A stretch of DNA of 64,000 bases from Scybalousia_A sp045221575 (GCA_045221575.1 JBGUWU010000018.1:1-64000); one strand, 5' to 3'. Shown: positions 45,910 to 54,869, counted from the stretch's first letter. The notes: generated by a model not told the origin, from the letters alone. Numbers and translations are program-made.

Positions 45910-46857
45910 ATGAATAGTTTTTTTACAGAAGTTAAAATCAATCCTTCTGACAACAAAATATCACACAAGAACAATATCCTCTTGATTGGTTCTTGTTTTA
46001 CCGACGAAATAGGAGATAAATTCCATATAAATGGTTTCAATATTTTGAAAAACCCATTTGGAATATTGTATAATCCCATGTCTATAGCCGTTTGCTTAAA
46101 CAGAATTGCAAAACAAGAGTTTTTTACTGAAAAAGACTTAGTCCTTTCCAACGAATATTATTACCTTTTTTCTGCTCACGGAGATTATAGAGCCAAAACA
46201 AAAGAAGAATGTTTGAACAAAATCAACGAAAGCATAAAACAAAGCCATGAGTTTTTAAAACAAACAGACTATATCTTTCTAACTCTTGGTACTTCTTGGA
46301 CTTATTGGTATAAGCCTTTAAATTATCTTATGGGAAATTGTCATAAGATAGACAACAAATTTATAGATAGACACCTTATTACTTATAATGAATCTGCAAA
46401 AACTTTATTGGAAGCCATACAAACAATAAAGTCTATTTTTAAAAGAGAGTATAAAATAATCCTTACTCTTTCTCCAATACGACATTGGCGAGAAGGATAT
46501 AGGGATAATCTTATCAGCAAATCACATCTTGTTCTTGCAATAGAAGAAATGCAAAAAACAGACAATGTCTCTTACTTTCCTTCTTACGAAATAGTGATGG
46601 ACGAACTTAGAGATTACCGTTTTTATGCAGAAGATTTATTACATGTTAATTCTTCCGCAGTTAATTATATTTGGGAAAAGTTTTCACAAACCTATTTCAC
46701 CACTCAAACACAAGAACTAAACAAACGATTCTATAAACTTTGGACTATGCAAAACCATAGGCCATTAAATGCAGATACAGCCCTATATTCTCAACACAAA
46801 AACAAGATTGCTGAATTAAAACAAGAACTTCTTTCCTTTACAAACCTCTCTCTTTAG
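45910..46857 (+). CDS. GSCFA domain protein
   Basis: 315 residues, no signal peptide. The name-giving motif appears as NILLIGSCFTDEIG; also TLGTSWTYWY, LTLSPIRHWREGYRDNLISKSHL and DELRDYRFYAEDLLHVNSSAVNYIW, the last resembling the SGNH-hydrolase D/H block. A family seen mainly in Bacteroidetes; probably a GDSL/SGNH-like hydrolase, substrate unknown. Confidence 0.92.
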   Translation: MNSFFTEVKINPSDNKISHKNNILLIGSCFTDEIGDKFHINGFNILKNPFGILYNPMSIAVCLNRIAKQEFFTEKDLVLSNEYYYLFSAHGDYRAKTKEECLNKINESIKQSHEFLKQTDYIFLTLGTSWTYWYKPLNYLMGNCHKIDNKFIDRHLITYNESAKTLLEAIQTIKSIFKREYKIILTLSPIRHWREGYRDNLISKSHLVLAIEEMQKTDNVSYFPSYEIVMDELRDYRFYAEDLLHVNSSAVNYIWEKFSQTYFTTQTQELNKRFYKLWTMQNHRPLNADTALYSQHKNKIAELKQELLSFTNLSL

Positions 46858-46905
46858 CACAAGTTTTTCGATATTAAAATATTTTCTTCGCTTATTAAAG
46901 TTGTA

Positions 46906-47286
46906 CTAACTGAATTTCACGATATTAAACACCCAATTTACAATAAAAACTAAGATAATAATTATATACTCTCCCTTACTTAGTTTTTTATGTAAAATTT
47001 TGTCTGCTGTAGAGGTCTTCCAGACAACATCTTTCACCACAACAGCCATAAGAACTAAGAATGATATTACAAGGATTATGGTCAGGGGATTATAATATAA
47101 AGCATTAAGTATTTCTCCTTTTGAAAGACAAATCAAAGCCCTTGTACTCCCACAACCAACGCAAGGAATATTTGTTATTTTTTTGAATATACAAACAACA
47201 GGTATATGGCTATTTAGACATAAATACAATATTACAAATAGCAATATACCTATCATTTTACATAATCTTACAATATTTGATTGCAT
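46906..47286 (-). CDS. DUF2752 membrane protein
   Basis: 126 residues with three predicted membrane helices. The DUF2752 signature CVGCGSTRALICLSKGEILNALYYNPL is clear. Function unknown. It starts 4 bases after the TM2-domain gene, the usual pairing in Bacteroidetes, so the two probably act together. Confidence 0.9.
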   Translation of the reverse strand: MQSNIVRLCKMIGILLFVILYLCLNSHIPVVCIFKKITNIPCVGCGSTRALICLSKGEILNALYYNPLTIILVISFLVLMAVVVKDVVWKTSTADKILHKKLSKGEYIIIILVFIVNWVFNIVKFS

Positions 47287-47290
47287 TTAA

Positions 47291-47635
47291 TTACAACATC
47301 ATTGTTGCTTCCAAGAATTTTTTGTAATTATGTTTTTTCGTTCTTTCTTGTACAGTAAACCAATCAACAATAGTCCATATTCCACAAGCACCTCCTGTAA
47401 TTAATTTAACAACACCTAAACCTGTATCACCCAACATAAATCTATCAATACCCAAACTTCCTCCTATAATAGAAATGACTAACAATAATGTAGGGCTTTG
47501 GAAATCTATTGATTGAATAGCCATAAATTTATCATCGCTAAGTTCTTCTAACTTTTGTTTTACCATCATTAATTCTCCTGCATTGAATTTTTCTTTATTG
47601 GACATTATAAACATATCCACTTTATTCTGCTCCAT
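47291..47635 (-). CDS. TM2 domain membrane protein
   Basis: 114 residues from ATG 47635 (MEQNKVDMF). The frame runs on to 47707 but those extra 24 codons show no family pattern. A helical N-terminal region (about 1-50) is followed by two membrane helices in TM2 form (LLLVISIIGGSLGIDRFMLGDTGLGVVKLITGGACGIWTIVDWF). Function unknown. Confidence 0.85.
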   Translation of the reverse strand: MEQNKVDMFIMSNKEKFNAGELMMVKQKLEELSDDKFMAIQSIDFQSPTLLLVISIIGGSLGIDRFMLGDTGLGVVKLITGGACGIWTIVDWFTVQERTKKHNYKKFLEATMML

Positions 47636-47976
47636 AATATTGGTTTCTTTCCCGTGGTTTCTGAGAAAAGAGGTTGTTCCATATACAACCTTATTTTTTT
47701 GATACAATAAAAGCGTAAAACCACATGCGTTTTAGATTATTCTTTAGCACAACGCTTTTCACTCAATTAGTATTTTTATTATAAACGTTATTATCAACGG
47801 ATTATTGCCTACGAAGGTTCTTCACCAAAGGTGAAAAATATTCAAACAATATTAAATACCTTTTAAATAATGTTTAAAAAAATAAAAGACACTAAAAACC
47901 AACTCCATTATCAAAAACTTGTTAAACAATAATGGTATTTTAATTAGAAATTAGAAATGAAAAATTAGTAATTAAC

Positions 47977-48013
47977 GAAAAGAGGAAAGAAATTTGCCAA
48001 ACGGCGTTTTGTT
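47977..48013 (+). repeat. 36-bp direct repeat, left copy
   Basis: From AAAAGAGGAAAG to ACGGCGTTTTGTT this matches 53503-53538 with one mismatch (G/A), in the same orientation. The two copies flank the TetR-MMPL-LolA-like-DUF1302 module. The surrounding 47708-48236 gap holds AT-rich inverted repeats, a TTAGAAATTAG run (47940-47960) and no gene. Confidence 0.75.
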
Positions 48014-48070
48014 TATAACATAACAACAAATTTTCTAAAAGGGTTAGTTAAAGAAAGATATTTATTAAAA

Positions 48071-48100
48071 AATCAAAACTCAACAAAATAAGTTTTGATT
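48071..48100. terminator. Hairpin terminator after the export module
   Basis: Arms AATCAAAACT and AGTTTTGATT with a 10-base loop; A-rich before and T-rich after. It lies downstream of the DUF1302-like gene on the minus strand. The right side merges into a copy (48099-48127) of the tail sequence found at 17052 and 61477. Confidence 0.55.
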
Positions 48101-48236
48101 TTTTTACAATAATCAAAAGTTTTTAATTACACTGCAATAGAAGTTTAAAATTAATTATAAATATTTTCTTTACTTATAATGAGTTTGAGTATATTGTATT
48201 ATATAATGGTATAATATAAAAGTTGAATGATAGATA

Positions 48237-49403
48237 TTAAAAACTATATTTTAGTTTTATCCATATTTCTGAATTATGCTTATAAATAGCAAAAGAACCA
48301 TTACTACCCCGAAAAGAATCAAAACCAACAATAGTATGTAATTGATCATTTAATGAATAATCAGCACTTAGACGATTATATATGCCTTTGTTTGTAATAT
48401 CAATATAAGTAAAGTTCTGTAAGGAAATTGCGTTGTTTAGTAGTTCTTTTGAAATGCGTAACGTAGCTAATCCGGAGTTGTGATGTTTATCAAAATTTAC
48501 ACATCTATGGTTGTATTGCGCTGAGAAAAACCAATCGTTACCAGCATACCAGTCTATACCTAAAAGCATATTAATAGATGTTGCTTGTGGTACTCCTTGT
48601 TTGATAGTTGTTGGTTGAGCTTCGTCTAAATATGTGGCTATCTCACTTCTTATCACAAATTGTTTTAATGGAACAGAAATATCGGTTCCAAGCATTGTCA
48701 TACGTCTGTATACTCCAATATTATTACATAATACAGGCATTTTATTCCAAGTACGAAGAGCAGAAATAGAAAAATCAACTTTATTTAAAAAGTATGAAAG
48801 TCTGCTACCATACTCCATATTTTTAAGTTTATGCTTGGGTTCAGATTCTATAGGGAGATTACCTACAGACCAAGGATTATCCATGTCTGTAGGTATTTTG
48901 AAAAAAGTATTTACAGGGATAGCGACTGCTTCAAAACACCATTTGTATCGAGAATATCTTAGACGTAATCCGTCAACAGGAATACGAATATCGTCATAAT
49001 CTTGAGCCAGAAATTCTGTGTAATCCATTGGAGAAATTATATCTGTAAGTCTAAGACCATCTGCTACTCCCCATGTAATAATTTGTCGTCCAGCACGCAT
49101 ATCCCAGTGTTCGTTGGAATAATATACATAAGCTTCACGCATTTGTAAGCCTGTTTGGTCTTTAAGAATAGAGTTATAAATTATATTTGCTGATATAAAA
49201 GCTCCAGTATTATTTTTTTCAACATTTATCTCGCTACGCAGACGTGTTTTTGAAGACATCCAATCATTAGGCTGTTCTATTCTAAGTGCATGGTAAGTAT
49301 CTATAAAACTTTTTACATCTACACGAAGCGAATCCTCGTTCTGTGCGATAGCAGAACGAGGAATTACATACACAAGTAGTGCAAATAAAATCATATATTT
49401 CAT
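48237..49403 (-). CDS. DUF1302-like outer-membrane beta-barrel protein
   Basis: 388 residues. Signal peptide about 1-20 (MILFALLVYVIPRSAIAQ). The segment WDMRAGRQIITWGVADGLRLTDIISPMDYTEF is typical of DUF1302 proteins, which occur with MMPL transporters. The remainder has alternating beta strands and ends in WIKLKYSF, a barrel-type terminal Phe. Probably the outer-membrane partner of the MMPL exporter. Its start overlaps the previous gene by 4 bases. Confidence 0.82.
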   Translation of the reverse strand: MKYMILFALLVYVIPRSAIAQNEDSLRVDVKSFIDTYHALRIEQPNDWMSSKTRLRSEINVEKNNTGAFISANIIYNSILKDQTGLQMREAYVYYSNEHWDMRAGRQIITWGVADGLRLTDIISPMDYTEFLAQDYDDIRIPVDGLRLRYSRYKWCFEAVAIPVNTFFKIPTDMDNPWSVGNLPIESEPKHKLKNMEYGSRLSYFLNKVDFSISALRTWNKMPVLCNNIGVYRRMTMLGTDISVPLKQFVIRSEIATYLDEAQPTTIKQGVPQATSINMLLGIDWYAGNDWFFSAQYNHRCVNFDKHHNSGLATLRISKELLNNAISLQNFTYIDITNKGIYNRLSADYSLNDQLHTIVGFDSFRGSNGSFAIYKHNSEIWIKLKYSF

Positions 49404-50176
49404 AAGCCTTTTTCTAATTTTGTAACAGTAAAGAGTGTTTTATCAATTTTGATATTGTATTTAGGATTTTTTACAATAATGATAGTACTATGTTCTGTTT
49501 GTACGTTTTTCATTTCCATTTTGTGAATAGTCCAAAATCCTTGTATTTTTTTAATATCATTTATGGTTAATATGCGATGCAATTTGTTTAGTTTGTCATA
49601 GTATTTTACATGAATGGCTGTTAAGCAGTCCTGTCTAATCCAAGATACTTTACGACTATATATTTCATGTTTATCTATAGGTACAGATTCTACAACCCAG
49701 CATTTGTATCCATCTTTTATTTCTTCGCGTAATAGTTGGTGCTTGTCTTCATCTACATTACGTGACCCCATATCGTCATAAGTAAAATCAGTACCCATAA
49801 AGTAGTCCGTCTTAGAAGAAGAACCACTGATACGACGAGTCTTTTTCATTGCTGGTAAATATAACCATTTATCGTCTTCCTTCCCAATCTGATCATAATC
49901 AAATGTTAAAAATCCTGTTCCCTTAACATCGCTTGGATATGTAAAGAACATTATTTTCTTAGTACCCTTACTATCATCCATTGCCCATGATGTGATTTTT
50001 CGCTGACGAGTAGAACCATTTTTTTTCTTTAATGTTAGTTCCATTTCAGCATATCTAGTGTCTCCATCGGGACGATTCTTCACTTTTTTGATAATTTCAC
50101 GACCAGATATTTGTTGTGCATCGATGCTACATATTGTAATCATAATTGTAGCGATTAATAGAATAACCTTTTTCAT
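49400..50176 (-). CDS. Outer-membrane lipoprotein-sorting (LolA-like) periplasmic protein
   Basis: 258 residues, signal peptide about 1-20. GREIIKKVKNRPDGDTRYAEMELTLKKKNGSTRQRKITSWAMDD, FLTFDYDQIGKEDDKWLYLPAMKKTRRISGSSKTDYFMGTDFTYDDM and the C-terminal IKKIQGFWTIHKMEMKNVQTEHSTII match the LolA/LolB-like family regularly coupled to MMPL transporters. It probably carries a lipid or lipoprotein from the inner-membrane pump across the periplasm. Confidence 0.85.
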   Translation of the reverse strand: MKKVILLIATIMITICSIDAQQISGREIIKKVKNRPDGDTRYAEMELTLKKKNGSTRQRKITSWAMDDSKGTKKIMFFTYPSDVKGTGFLTFDYDQIGKEDDKWLYLPAMKKTRRISGSSSKTDYFMGTDFTYDDMGSRNVDEDKHQLLREEIKDGYKCWVVESVPIDKHEIYSRKVSWIRQDCLTAIHVKYYDKLNKLHRILTINDIKKIQGFWTIHKMEMKNVQTEHSTIIIVKNPKYNIKIDKTLFTVTKLEKGL

Positions 50177-50238
50177 TTTTTTAACTATTATTAATTAGAC
50201 TTTTATTTATTTGTTTTTATCAATTACATAGAGGATAT

Positions 50239-52611
50239 TTAATTAATATTGTCTTTGTTTTGGTTTAATTGAGATTTCCCAAATACTTTACATTTGTTTA
50301 CAAGTAAAGGAGTTATAAATAAATCTGCGAATAATGCGGATAATATACCTATGATTGCCATTAAACCAAAGTTTATACACATAATGCAATCTGAAGAACA
50401 AAAACTTGCAAACACGACTGAGGTGATTATAGATGTAGTTACGATAGCTACTCCTACCACACGAAACGTACGTTGTATAGTTCTTTTGTAGTGTCTTGTA
50501 CGGTCATATTCTAATTTAGAGTGATTTATAAAATGTATAGTATCATCAACAGCCATACCAAGCATCATAGGAAGAAGCGTAGCTGTCATCATATCTAAAG
50601 GAATGCCTGCCCATCCCATATATCCTCCGACAAATATTGCTGGCATCATATTAGGTATTAAACCTATCAGACCTATTCTTATGCTTTGAAATGCTATCAT
50701 CAAGATAATACCTATAATGAGAATAGATATAACAAACGATAGCATTTGTCCACGTACTAAATACTGCATCATTGTAACAAACTGTGGAATATTACCTACA
50801 ACAGTTATTTTTGCATTAGGGAAAATTTTTTTTGCATCAGATTGAATTTGTGCCATTTCTTTCTCAACCTGCGCTGAGTTAAAGTCAGATATTTCTACCA
50901 TTAAGCGTAACCTTCTATAATCGTAATCTACCCAATATTCCGATTCTGTTCCACCTGCATTTTCATAAAGTACCATCATTTGTGCAACTTCTTTTTCAGT
51001 TTTAGGGATACAATAGTGCGATGTGTTATTGTTATTTAATGTTTGATTTAGGTCTTTCAGAATATTAAGTATTGAAGTGGTGCGTTTAGTTAATTTATAT
51101 TGTTCCACTTTATTTTGTAAAATATCTAAACGTTTGAGTTGTTCTGGTTCCTTTGCCTCATTATTATTAGGTAGTTCTACAATTAAGTCGTAAGAATAAA
51201 GCGAACCTAACTCAGAATGTCCTACATCAACCACCTCTTTCACATAAGGCACACTGGTACCCATAGTTCGTTCTATATCAAAAGCAGCTTCAATTTTCCA
51301 GAGACCAATACATAGAAAAATAGCTACAAGAAGGAATATTAAGCCTATCTTTAGAGGATTGTGTAGTACTATATTGCTGAATTTTACCATTATTTTACTC
51401 CATTTTGTATCACTTTCTTCTGTAAATCCTTCTATTGGACGTTTATTTCGTCCCAATGATAGTAGCAAAGGAGTGATTACTAATGATGTTATTAATACAA
51501 AAAGCACACTCATGGAACTAACTATTCCAATACAATGCATCGGACGTATAGGAATAAAAAGGAAAGACAGTAACGACACCAATGTTGTAAAACCACAGAA
51601 GAATACAGACCAACCTATTTCAGTAATGGTTTCAACTATGGCTTTATGTCGCTCACCATGTATGCGCATACGACCTTTGAAATAAGAAAATAGATGTATA
51701 TTATAAGCTATAGCAACTGCAAATGACAAGATAGTAGGAATCATTAATACGGTTGAATCTACATACATTTGTGTATAGCCGGCAATACCGTATGTAACGA
51801 ATAATCCGCCTATAACAGATATTAATGGTGCTAAGATACCTCTCCAAGAACGTGTCATAAGAAGCATAATTAGTACACAAATTACAGTAGCAATACCCAT
51901 TACACGTCCCATTTCTTTACCAATATATTCTGTTTTACATTGTGTTACGTATGGCATGCCAGCACCACGAGGATTTAAAGAAGCGTATTTAGGTTTTTTA
52001 ATAATACGCTCTACTTCTTGACCTGTGATAATATCAGGAGCTATAGTGCCTTGCTTTTTCCAAACACTATCTTTAGGAAATGTCCGCAATTTAACCATAA
52101 TCCATGAAAGATTGCCATCTTGTGAGATAAGTTTGCATGCTACATGTGGTTTGCTATAGGCACGATTGCGTATGCTGTCCATTTCTGGAGTACCATCTTC
52201 TGGGATATTATCTGGAACTATTTGTTCTATAGTCATTCCATCTTCTCTTCCCATCATAAATTCTATATCTGTTAATGATGTTACTTTATCTGCATACGAT
52301 AGACTATCTTGTAGTTCGTTTGATAGAGCTCTCAATGTCGTCAAGTGCTCTTTCGTAAAATGGTTATCGCACTGTGTTAATACTCCTACATAATAGTCAT
52401 TACCAAAATGAGATTTAAACTCTTCCGTTTTTATTAGCATAGGATCATTATCAATGAAATAGTCGTCAAATGACGTTTCTTTCACCATACGTTTCATACC
52501 TATTACGGATAAAACAAGCACTACGATAAATAATGCTAAAATCCACCATCTAACCCTAAGGAGTTTTTCAGCGTATTTGCCGAAAAAATTGTTGATTTTT
52601 TCAATTTTCAT
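50239..52611 (-). CDS. MMPL/RND superfamily transporter
   Basis: 790 residues with about 12 membrane helices in the RND plan (one helix, large periplasmic loop, five helices, repeated). The proton-relay region in the second half is LPMMLGMAVDDTIHFINHSKLEYDRT; the first half has PTILSFAVAIAYNIHLFSYF, where acidic residues are absent. Relatives export lipids such as hopanoids or mycolates. The cargo is unknown. It is second in the tetR operon, 15 bases after tetR. Confidence 0.9.
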   Translation of the reverse strand: MKIEKINNFFGKYAEKLLRVRWWILALFIVVLVLSVIGMKRMVKETSFDDYFIDNDPMLIKTEEFKSHFGNDYYVGVLTQCDNHFTKEHLTTLRALSNELQDSLSYADKVTSLTDIEFMMGREDGMTIEQIVPDNIPEDGTPEMDSIRNRAYSKPHVACKLISQDGNLSWIMVKLRTFPKDSVWKKQGTIAPDIITGQEVERIIKKPKYASLNPRGAGMPYVTQCKTEYIGKEMGRVMGIATVICVLIMLLMTRSWRGILAPLISVIGGLFVTYGIAGYTQMYVDSTVLMIPTILSFAVAIAYNIHLFSYFKGRMRIHGERHKAIVETITEIGWSVFFCGFTTLVSLLSFLFIPIRPMHCIGIVSSMSVLFVLITSLVITPLLLSLGRNKRPIEGFTEESDTKWSKIMVKFSNIVLHNPLKIGLIFLLVAIFLCIGLWKIEAAFDIERTMGTSVPYVKEVVDVGHSELGSLYSYDLIVELPNNNEAKEPEQLKRLDILQNKVEQYKLTKRTTSILNILKDLNQTLNNNNTSHYCIPKTEKEVAQMMVLYENAGGTESEYWVDYDYRRLRLMVEISDFNSAQVEKEMAQIQSDAKKIFPNAKITVVGNIPQFVTMMQYLVRGQMLSFVISILIIGIILMIAFQSIRIGLIGLIPNMMPAIFVGGYMGWAGIPLDMMTATLLPMMLGMAVDDTIHFINHSKLEYDRTRHYKRTIQRTFRVVGVAIVTTSIITSVVFASFCSSDCIMCINFGLMAIIGILSALFADLFITPLLVNKCKVFGKSQLNQNKDNIN

Positions 52612-52626
52612 TTTTTTATTATTTTT

Positions 52627-53250
52627 TTATTGGTTCATAATATTCTTCCAGCCTATGAATTCAAAATGAATATAATCCTTTACTGCTTTTTCTACCTCTA
52701 AAGAAGATAGGTTATGTTTAATGATCTCAGATATAAAACTAAACATCCATACCGTATGTATATGATATGTAAATAACGAATTTACCGTTCCTGTTTGAGG
52801 ATGTTTTTGCTTAAAATTATTCATAAAATCTATTACTTGATGAGTACATTCATCCGTGTAATTGTCTATGAAATTTTCTAATGTTGAGCCATGTGCTTTG
52901 TACATTATTAATTTAAATTCATCTTGATGATTATTTATAAGCCTGATGTATGTTTGAATATGTTCAGACATCATTTCGTTACTATCTTCATTTGCGAATT
53001 TTTGAAACTTATCTTGATAAGTCTTATTGTGATGTTCATTGATTATCTTTTTCATTTCAATGATTAGAGGCATTACAATATACTTAAAGAGTTCATCTTT
53101 GCTTTTAAAGTAATTATACATATTACTTACTCCTATTCCAGAACCTTTAGCAATATCTCGCATAGATGTCTTTATAAAACCTTCTCTAAGAAAGATTTCT
53201 TTTGCCACACTAACTATCTTTTCGTGTATATATTCTTTTTTTGTTTGCAT
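52627..53250 (-). CDS. TetR-family transcriptional regulator
   Basis: 207 residues. The N-terminal HTH (IVSVAKEIFLREGFIKTSMRDIAKGSGIGVSNMYNYFKSKDELF, about 10-55) is a clear TetR domain. The C-terminal ligand domain has no recognised family. First gene of the export module; a 25-bp palindrome 18 bases before its ATG is a good autorepression operator. By analogy it should sense the cargo of the MMPL pump. Confidence 0.93.
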   Translation of the reverse strand: MQTKKEYIHEKIVSVAKEIFLREGFIKTSMRDIAKGSGIGVSNMYNYFKSKDELFKYIVMPLIIEMKKIINEHHNKTYQDKFQKFANEDSNEMMSEHIQTYIRLINNHQDEFKLIMYKAHGSTLENFIDNYTDECTHQVIDFMNNFKQKHPQTGTVNSLFTYHIHTVWMFSFISEIIKHNLSSLEVEKAVKDYIHFEFIGWKNIMNQ

Positions 53251-53268
53251 TATTTTTTAATTTTAAAA

Positions 53269-53293
53269 ATGAACAATATTTCAAATTGTTCAT
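53269..53293. promoter_or_regulatory. 25-bp palindrome, candidate TetR operator
   Basis: Arms ATGAACAAT (53269-53277) and ATTGTTCAT (53285-53293) are perfect with a 7-base centre, directly upstream of the tetR ATG. The size and position fit a TetR-dimer site. As RNA it would also form a hairpin. Confidence 0.65.
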
Positions 53294-53298
53294 AAAAA

Positions 53299-53329
53299 AA
53301 ATAGGACTTACGCTCTGTAAGTCCTATTT
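53299..53329 (-). terminator. Leader terminator/attenuator before tetR
   Basis: Perfect 13-base arms (53317-53329 and 53299-53311) with a 5-base loop. On the minus strand they are followed at once by a run of seven T residues, a textbook rho-independent terminator pointing into the tetR operon. No minus-strand gene lies upstream, so it probably controls the operon or ends a small leader RNA of about 90 bases. Confidence 0.7.
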
Positions 53330-53370
53330 AAGTTCATAAAATAATTTTTGTAACAATTGTATCGTTTCAT
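53308..53370 (-). CDS. Possible 20-codon leader peptide of the tetR-MMPL operon
   Basis: ATG at 53370 opens a 20-codon frame rich in Tyr and Asn (four each), about 17 bases after the predicted transcript start. Its last codons and the TAA stop (53308-53310) lie within the terminator hairpin, so ribosomes on it would alter folding. There is no homology evidence; chance occurrence is possible in AT-rich DNA. Confidence 0.35.
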   Translation of the reverse strand: MKRYNCYKNYFMNLNRTYRA

Positions 53371-53393
53371 ATATAATGTACTTTTTCTGAGTG

Positions 53394-53401
53394 CAAAATT
53401 A
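53394..53401 (-). promoter_or_regulatory. -7 promoter element for the tetR operon
   Basis: The minus strand reads TAATTTTG, 144 bases before the tetR ATG and upstream of the leader hairpins. Confidence 0.5.
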
Positions 53402-53502
53402 TTATAGTTTTTTTGTGCATACAATACTCAAAAATAGTGATTTTAAAGAATACAAAAATACCTATTTTTTTTAAGTACTTGTTATTTAGATTCTTTCTCG
53501 CC

Positions 53503-53694
53503 AAAAGAGGAAAGAAATTTGCCAAACGACGTTTTGTTGCCGCCAAACTTGATTTTCGTTGTAAAAAAAATTATTCTTTTGCTCAAAAAAATAGTTTTTT
53601 TGACACTAAGACTTGATTTGGCGTCAAGCAAATCAAAAGTGGCGAAAAATAGACTTGAATTGGCGGAATAAAGTCGTTTATTTCTTTGTTGTAA
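53503..53694 (+). repeat. 21-bp-period repeat array, locus E, with 36-bp direct repeat head
   Basis: 53503-53538 is the second copy of the 36-bp direct repeat. From about 53526 the sequence steps in 21-base units (53547, 53568, 53589, 53610, 53631, 53652) of type CTTGATTTTCG..AAAA. GGCG recurs at exactly 53620, 53641 and 53662. It lies between the divergent tetR and degT genes. Confidence 0.7.
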
Positions 53695-53726
53695 AACATT
53701 TTATTGTTATTTACGTTAATAGATGT

Positions 53727-54854
53727 ATGGAAAAAATAGAAATGGTTAATCTAAAACAGCAGTATTATAAAATCAAAGACGAGATAAACTTTGAAATTAA
53801 CAGCGTTTTAGAAAGTTCGCAATTCATAAAAGGACAAAAAGTTACAGAATTTGAATCCCAACTTAGAGAATATATAAAAGTAAAACACGTTATCGCATGT
53901 GGAAATGGAACAGATGCGTTGATGATTTCCTTGATGGCGTTGAACCTAAAGCCTAATGATGAGGTTATTTGCCCATCTTTTTCTTTTATTTCTTCGGCTG
54001 AGGTTGTGGCATTGTTGGGATTAAGACCTGTTTTCGTTGATGTGAATTACGATAATTTTAACATAACAGCCGAAAACATTATCAAAGCCATTTCAAACAA
54101 AACAAGAGCAATAATACCTGTGCATCTTTTTGGTCAAAGTGCAGAAATGGAGAGTATTATGGAAATTGCTGAGAAATATAATCTTGTTGTGATAGAAGAC
54201 AATGCTCAATCTTTGGGAGCAGAATATACTTTTCATAATCACACATCAAAAAAACTTGGCACAATAGGCAATATCGGTTGCACTTCTTTCTTCCCTACAA
54301 AGAACTTGGCTTGCTATGGTGATGGCGGAGCGATATTTACCGATGACGATTCTTTGTCTGAGAGATTGCGTTTGATAGCAAACCACGGAATGAAACAAAA
54401 ATATAGAAATGAATGTATTGGAGTTAATTCTCGTTTAGATACTTTGCAAGCTGGAGTGCTTAAAGTTAAGTTAAAATATCTTGATAGTTACATTGCAGAA
54501 AGAAGAAAGGCTGCCGAGTTTTACAACAATGAGCTGAAAAATATCAAGCAAATCATTCTCCCAAAGCAACAAAGCCAATCCTCACACACCTATAATCAAT
54601 ACACAATCAAGGTTATTGACGGGAAAAGAGATAAGTTAAAACAATATCTACTTGAAAACGAAATACCTACTCAAATATATTATCCTATTGCTCTTCACAA
54701 ACAAGAAGCATTTTCAAATCTTGCTCGTCAAGCAGATGAAATGACTAACACAGAAAAACTATGCAAAGAAGTATTATCCTTACCTATGCACACAGAACTT
54801 TCCATTGAACAGCTACAATACATAGTTTCAAAGATAAAACTCTTCTTTCAATAA
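53727..54854 (+). CDS. DegT/DnrJ/EryC1/StrS family aminotransferase
   Basis: 375 residues. PLP-dependent sugar aminotransferase: cofactor and active-site motifs CGNGTDALMISLMAL, VIEDNAQSLGAEY, SFFPTKNLACYGDGGAIF (Lys is the Schiff-base residue) and NSRLDTLQAGVLKVKL. It makes amino sugars for surface polysaccharide or O-antigen; the sugar is unknown and no neighbouring nucleotide-sugar genes help. The frame runs upstream to 53613 through the repeat array, but ATG 53727 (MEKIEMVNLKQQYYKIKDEI) is the family start. Confidence 0.93.
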   Translation: MEKIEMVNLKQQYYKIKDEINFEINSVLESSQFIKGQKVTEFESQLREYIKVKHVIACGNGTDALMISLMALNLKPNDEVICPSFSFISSAEVVALLGLRPVFVDVNYDNFNITAENIIKAISNKTRAIIPVHLFGQSAEMESIMEIAEKYNLVVIEDNAQSLGAEYTFHNHTSKKLGTIGNIGCTSFFPTKNLACYGDGGAIFTDDDSLSERLRLIANHGMKQKYRNECIGVNSRLDTLQAGVLKVKLKYLDSYIAERRKAAEFYNNELKNIKQIILPKQQSQSSHTYNQYTIKVIDGKRDKLKQYLLENEIPTQIYYPIALHKQEAFSNLARQADEMTNTEKLCKEVLSLPMHTELSIEQLQYIVSKIKLFFQ

Positions 54855-54869
54855 ATAGGATATTGATTC

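Noticed and set aside
47636..47707. N-terminal extension of the TM2 protein
   Set aside because: The 24 extra codons upstream of ATG 47635 look like leader and contain no conserved residues; cannot be fully excluded.
48237..53250. Foreign origin of the export module from codon use
   Set aside because: MMPL uses many CGT/CGC Arg codons, but so do yihY and other neighbours, so no clear compositional contrast could be shown by eye.
53413..53616. 67-codon frame upstream of degT as a real gene
   Set aside because: The sequence is low-complexity basic peptide produced by the 21-bp array and the 36-bp direct repeat; no start signal or family likeness. Kept only as a remark on the array.
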